A stretch of DNA of 64,000 bases from Chryseobacterium wanjuense (GTDB lineage: Bacteria > Bacteroidota > Bacteroidia > Flavobacteriales > Weeksellaceae). The notes beneath the pieces were generated by a model, which saw nothing but the letters and a program-made list of their open reading frames with translations, did not search any database and was not told the DNA's origin. A program made the position numbers and the translations under genes. The stretch is taken from contig NZ_FOIU01000002.1 in the NCBI RefSeq assembly GCF_900111495.1, positions 682,001 to 746,000 on the forward strand. Direction: 5' to 3'. This document shows positions 61,860-64,000 of the stretch, piece by piece (positions within the stretch are counted from its first letter, which is position 1; the number at the start of each line of letters is the position of its first letter).

Positions 61860-61905
61860 GTTTAAGTTGTGTTTTTTTCTCGCTTTTATTACTCATTCAG
61901 CGTGG

Positions 61906-62364
61906 TTATTCTTCATCGAAAGTGCCCATCACATCTTCGGCAAGGCTGGCAAAATCGGTCTCATTGATAGAGATTACCTTTTCGTAGGCATCTTTATCCC
62001 AAATTTCAAACAATTCTCCTGCGCTTGTAATCACAATATCTTTCTGAAGATTTGCGAAATGTGTCAGGTCTTTCGAAATCTGTAATCTTCCCGCATTATC
62101 CAATTCTACTGTTTTTACTCCTGCCGTAAACATTCTAATGAAATCAGCATTCTTTTTAATAAATCTGTTGAGTTTATTAATTTTGCCCATCACCTTATCC
62201 CACGCATTCATGGGGTAAACTTCCAGGCAGGGTTGGAACACAGATCTTTTAACTACAAACGCCTTGTCGTCGAAGTTTTCCATCTGCTTGATCAATGATG
62301 AAGGGACTTTTAAGCGGCCTTTGTCGTCGATTTTACACTCATATGTTCCAATGAAACTTTTCAT
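61906..62364 (-). CDS. mraZ: Transcriptional regulator MraZ
   Basis: I start at 62364 (MKSFIGTYECKIDDKGRLKVP), giving 152 residues with two AbrB-like SpoVT halves (KIDDKGRLKVPSSLIKQ; ELDNAGRLQISKDLTH). The longer frame from 62403 would read through the promoter and operator. MraZ represses its own division-cluster promoter by binding GTGGG repeats, which are seen upstream at 62389-62413. It is the first gene of the division cluster. Confidence 0.94.
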   Translation of the reverse strand: MKSFIGTYECKIDDKGRLKVPSSLIKQMENFDDKAFVVKRSVFQPCLEVYPMNAWDKVMGKINKLNRFIKKNADFIRMFTAGVKTVELDNAGRLQISKDLTHFANLQKDIVITSAGELFEIWDKDAYEKVISINETDFASLAEDVMGTFDEE

Positions 62365-62370
62365 TTGGGA

Positions 62371-62378
62371 CAAATTTA
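62371..62378 (-). promoter_or_regulatory. Promoter -7 element of the division cluster
   Basis: On the minus strand TAAATTTG (plus 62371-62378) lies only 6 bases before the mraZ ATG, so the mRNA would have a very short leader or none. Confidence 0.6.
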
Positions 62379-62388
62379 TATAATAATT

Positions 62389-62413
62389 TCCAAAATTTCC
62401 CACTTTTTCCCAC
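62389..62413 (-). promoter_or_regulatory. MraZ-type operator (GTGGG repeats, 10-bp period)
   Basis: The minus strand has GTGGG at 62409-62413 and 62399-62403 and a degenerate TTGGA at 62389-62393, with exact 10-bp spacing. It lies just upstream of the -7 element and so over the -33 region, as expected for repression by MraZ. Confidence 0.75.
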
Positions 62414-62606
62414 TTTTTGCCTTAATGTTAATAAGTTTTATCAAAGATTGAGTTTCAGGGTTCTAATTTGTTGATATGATGGATGTTGTAGAAAGTGTTA
62501 TTTCGGCCATAATAAAGAGGTTCTTAAAAAAGTAAGGAAAAAGCAGTCTAGTATATTATTTTTATTTTAAATTAGGGTAATCAAAATATTTTTGAGGTTT
62601 AATTTG

Positions 62607-62614
62607 TATTTTTG
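62607..62614 (+). promoter_or_regulatory. Promoter -7 element of the alpha/beta hydrolase gene
   Basis: TATTTTTG matches TAnnTTTG, 22 bases before the chosen start. It makes a start at 62592 impossible if used. Confidence 0.6.
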
Positions 62615-62636
62615 CAAGGCTTTATTAAGGCATTAT

Positions 62637-63398
62637 ATGATATTTAGTACAAAAAAAGAAAAGAAATATACCTTTGTTGAGGCGGGAGAAGGACATCCAT
62701 TGGTGCTGCTGCACGGTTTAATGGGTGGTTTGAGTAATTTCGATAAGATGGTGGATTTTTTTTCAGACAGAGGATTCAAGGTATATGTTCCTCAGTTGCC
62801 AATCTACGATTTGCCGGTACTCAATACGAATCTTACGACTATTGCAAAATATATCGCCAAGTTTATAGAAACCCATGTTGAAGGCCCTGCAACGATTGTG
62901 GGAAATTCTATGGGAGGTCATATTGGACTTATCTTAACACTGGCAAGACCGGATTTAATTAAAAATCTTGTCCTTACAGGAAGCTCAGGTTTATACGAAA
63001 GAACTTTTGGGGATAGTTTTCCCAGAAAAAACGACCGTTCCTATATAAGAAAGAAAACAGAAGAGGTTTTCTACGATCCAAGTATTGCAACCGAAGATTT
63101 GGTGGATGAAGTTTTCAGCGTGGTGAATGACAGGATGAAAGGCATTAAAACGGTAATGCTGGCAAGAAGCGCGATCAAACACAATATGCTGAATGATCTG
63201 CCTAAAATTCTGACACCAACGTGTCTGATCTGGGGAAAACAGGATAATGTAACCCCTCCTGAAGTGGCGGAAGATATGCACAAATTTATCCCGAATTCGG
63301 ATCTTTTCTGGATTGATAAATGCGGGCATGCTGCGATGATGGAAAAGCCGGATGAATTCAACGAAATTCTCTACAGCTGGTTAAAAAATAAAGTTTAA
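62637..63398 (+). CDS. Alpha/beta hydrolase
   Basis: 253 residues from ATG 62637 (MIFSTKKEKKYTFVEAGEGH). The oxyanion-hole segment is LLHGLMGGLS, the nucleophile elbow GNSMGGH (Ser), the acid probably Asp in WGKQDNVTPPE and the His in KCGHAAMMEKPDEF. All three catalytic residues are present. The closest general types are esterases or C-C hydrolases; the substrate is unknown. It is divergent from mraZ and has its own promoter. Confidence 0.88.
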   Translation: MIFSTKKEKKYTFVEAGEGHPLVLLHGLMGGLSNFDKMVDFFSDRGFKVYVPQLPIYDLPVLNTNLTTIAKYIAKFIETHVEGPATIVGNSMGGHIGLILTLARPDLIKNLVLTGSSGLYERTFGDSFPRKNDRSYIRKKTEEVFYDPSIATEDLVDEVFSVVNDRMKGIKTVMLARSAIKHNMLNDLPKILTPTCLIWGKQDNVTPPEVAEDMHKFIPNSDLFWIDKCGHAAMMEKPDEFNEILYSWLKNKV

Positions 63399-63412
63399 AA
63401 ACAAAATAAATT

Positions 63413-63448
63413 CAACCATTAAGAGCTTTTCTTAATGGTTTGTTTTTC
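63413..63448 (+). terminator. Terminator after the alpha/beta hydrolase
   Basis: Perfect stem AACCATTAAG / CTTAATGGTT (63414-63423 with 63431-63440), loop of seven, then TGTTTTT. Confidence 0.85.
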
Positions 63449-63466
63449 TAAAAATATTCTAAAAAA

Positions 63467-64000
63467 ATGGTTATTAAAACAGCAACGTTTGTAAAGAGCA
63501 GCGGAAAATGGCAGGATTGCCCCGAACCTACAATTCCGGAATATGCTTTTATCGGAAGGTCTAATGTTGGAAAATCATCATTAATTAATGCAATGATGAA
63601 TCATAAGGATTTGGCTAAAACGTCCCAGACACCGGGAAAAACACAGCTTATTAATCATTTTTTAGTCAATGAACAGTGGTATCTGACCGATTTGCCGGGC
63701 TATGGCTATGCAAAAGTTTCCAAATCTATCAGAAAGGATTTTGAAAAGCTGATTACCAACTATATTCTGAACAGAAGAAATCTGGTAAATCTTTTTGTTT
63801 TGGTAGATTCGCGACATACACCGCAGAAAATTGATCTTGAATTTATCCAGTGGTGTGGGGAAAGCGGAGTACCTTTTTCCATTGTGTTTACGAAGGCTGA
63901 TAAACTGAAGCCTAATGTTGTCATTAAAAATGTAGAAGATTACAAAATGGAGCTTCACAAAACCTGGGAAGATCTTCCGGAATTGTACGTGACCTCTGCT
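63467..64000 (+). CDS. engB: Ribosome biogenesis GTP-binding protein EngB/YihA (3' end outside window)
   Basis: The ATG at 63467 opens a frame that runs off the end (178 codons seen; full proteins are about 200-210). G1 GRSNVGKSS, G3 DLPGYGYAK, G4 TKAD and the SQTPGKTQ switch region are all visible. EngB is an essential GTPase in large ribosomal subunit assembly. It starts 27 bases after the terminator of the hydrolase gene. Confidence 0.96.
   Translation, partial: MVIKTATFVKSSGKWQDCPEPTIPEYAFIGRSNVGKSSLINAMMNHKDLAKTSQTPGKTQLINHFLVNEQWYLTDLPGYGYAKVSKSIRKDFEKLITNYILNRRNLVNLFVLVDSRHTPQKIDLEFIQWCGESGVPFSIVFTKADKLKPNVVIKNVEDYKMELHKTWEDLPELYVTSA

Noticed and set aside
62365..62403. Longer N-terminus of MraZ
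   Set aside because: It would translate the promoter and MraZ operator region.

Overview
The window reads as chromosomal DNA of a member of the Bacteroidota, family Flavobacteriaceae/Weeksellaceae, most like Chryseobacterium or a close relative. Evidence: AT-rich sequence, many promoters with the Bacteroidota -7 element TAnnTTTG, TonB-dependent receptors, GLPGLI and DUF4421-like proteins, a dcw cluster that starts with mraZ and ends with a long-tailed ftsZ, and many small intergenic palindromes. I see no rRNA, CRISPR array, intact insertion sequence, integrase or prophage. The only broken gene is a GxxExxY remnant inside an inverted-repeat element.

Bases 1-7717 (+) are the most unusual part, a compact NAD+/ADP-ribose gene set: macro domain (partial), DUF4291-like protein, ADP-ribosylglycohydrolase, TonB-dependent receptor, NadR-type NMN adenylyltransferase/nicotinamide riboside kinase, sirtuin, a second ADP-ribosylglycohydrolase, KptA/Tpt1 RNA 2'-phosphotransferase and a metallophosphatase. 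Many genes overlap or nearly touch. Together they could import an NAD precursor, make NAD+, use it (sirtuin, KptA) and process ADP-ribose products (macro, two ARH enzymes, phosphatase).

Bases 7718-27650 hold an M14 peptidase, a small two-gene unit with a Cys-rich protein, a JmjC/cupin protein, and a 1.2-kb gene-poor stretch with promoter-miniORF-terminator units. Next come an outer-membrane beta-barrel protein and two GLPGLI proteins, where the first two genes share a 32-bp upstream motif. The rest is DinB, feoAB plus a Cys-rich partner, a DUF4421-like protein, glmM, a TPR protein, an EamA transporter, aat and a DUF3127 protein with an SSB-like tip. Three tRNA genes (Leu-TAG, Gly-GCC, Leu-TAA) follow.

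Bases 27950-44200 carry a GNAT enzyme, an OmpR-type two-component system followed by a USP-like/YoaK pair with response-regulator-like direct repeats upstream, and two tail-fibre-like surface proteins (one with a peptidase S74 chaperone domain). mutL, a rhomboid protease, two paralogous membrane-anchored EEP-family proteins, two small lipoproteins, a GH3-family protein, a bacilliredoxin and a mini-gene complete this part.

Bases 44219-62413 (-) are the division and cell-wall cluster, in transcription order mraZ, rsmH, ftsL, ftsI, murE, mraY, murD, ftsW, an 80-aa orphan, murG, a DUF2007-like membrane protein, murC, ftsQ, ftsA, ftsZ, yqeY. A MraZ-type operator sits upstream of mraZ. An alpha/beta hydrolase and the start of engB (+) close the window. 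Intergenic regions carry several families of small repeats, including one core sequence present four times.
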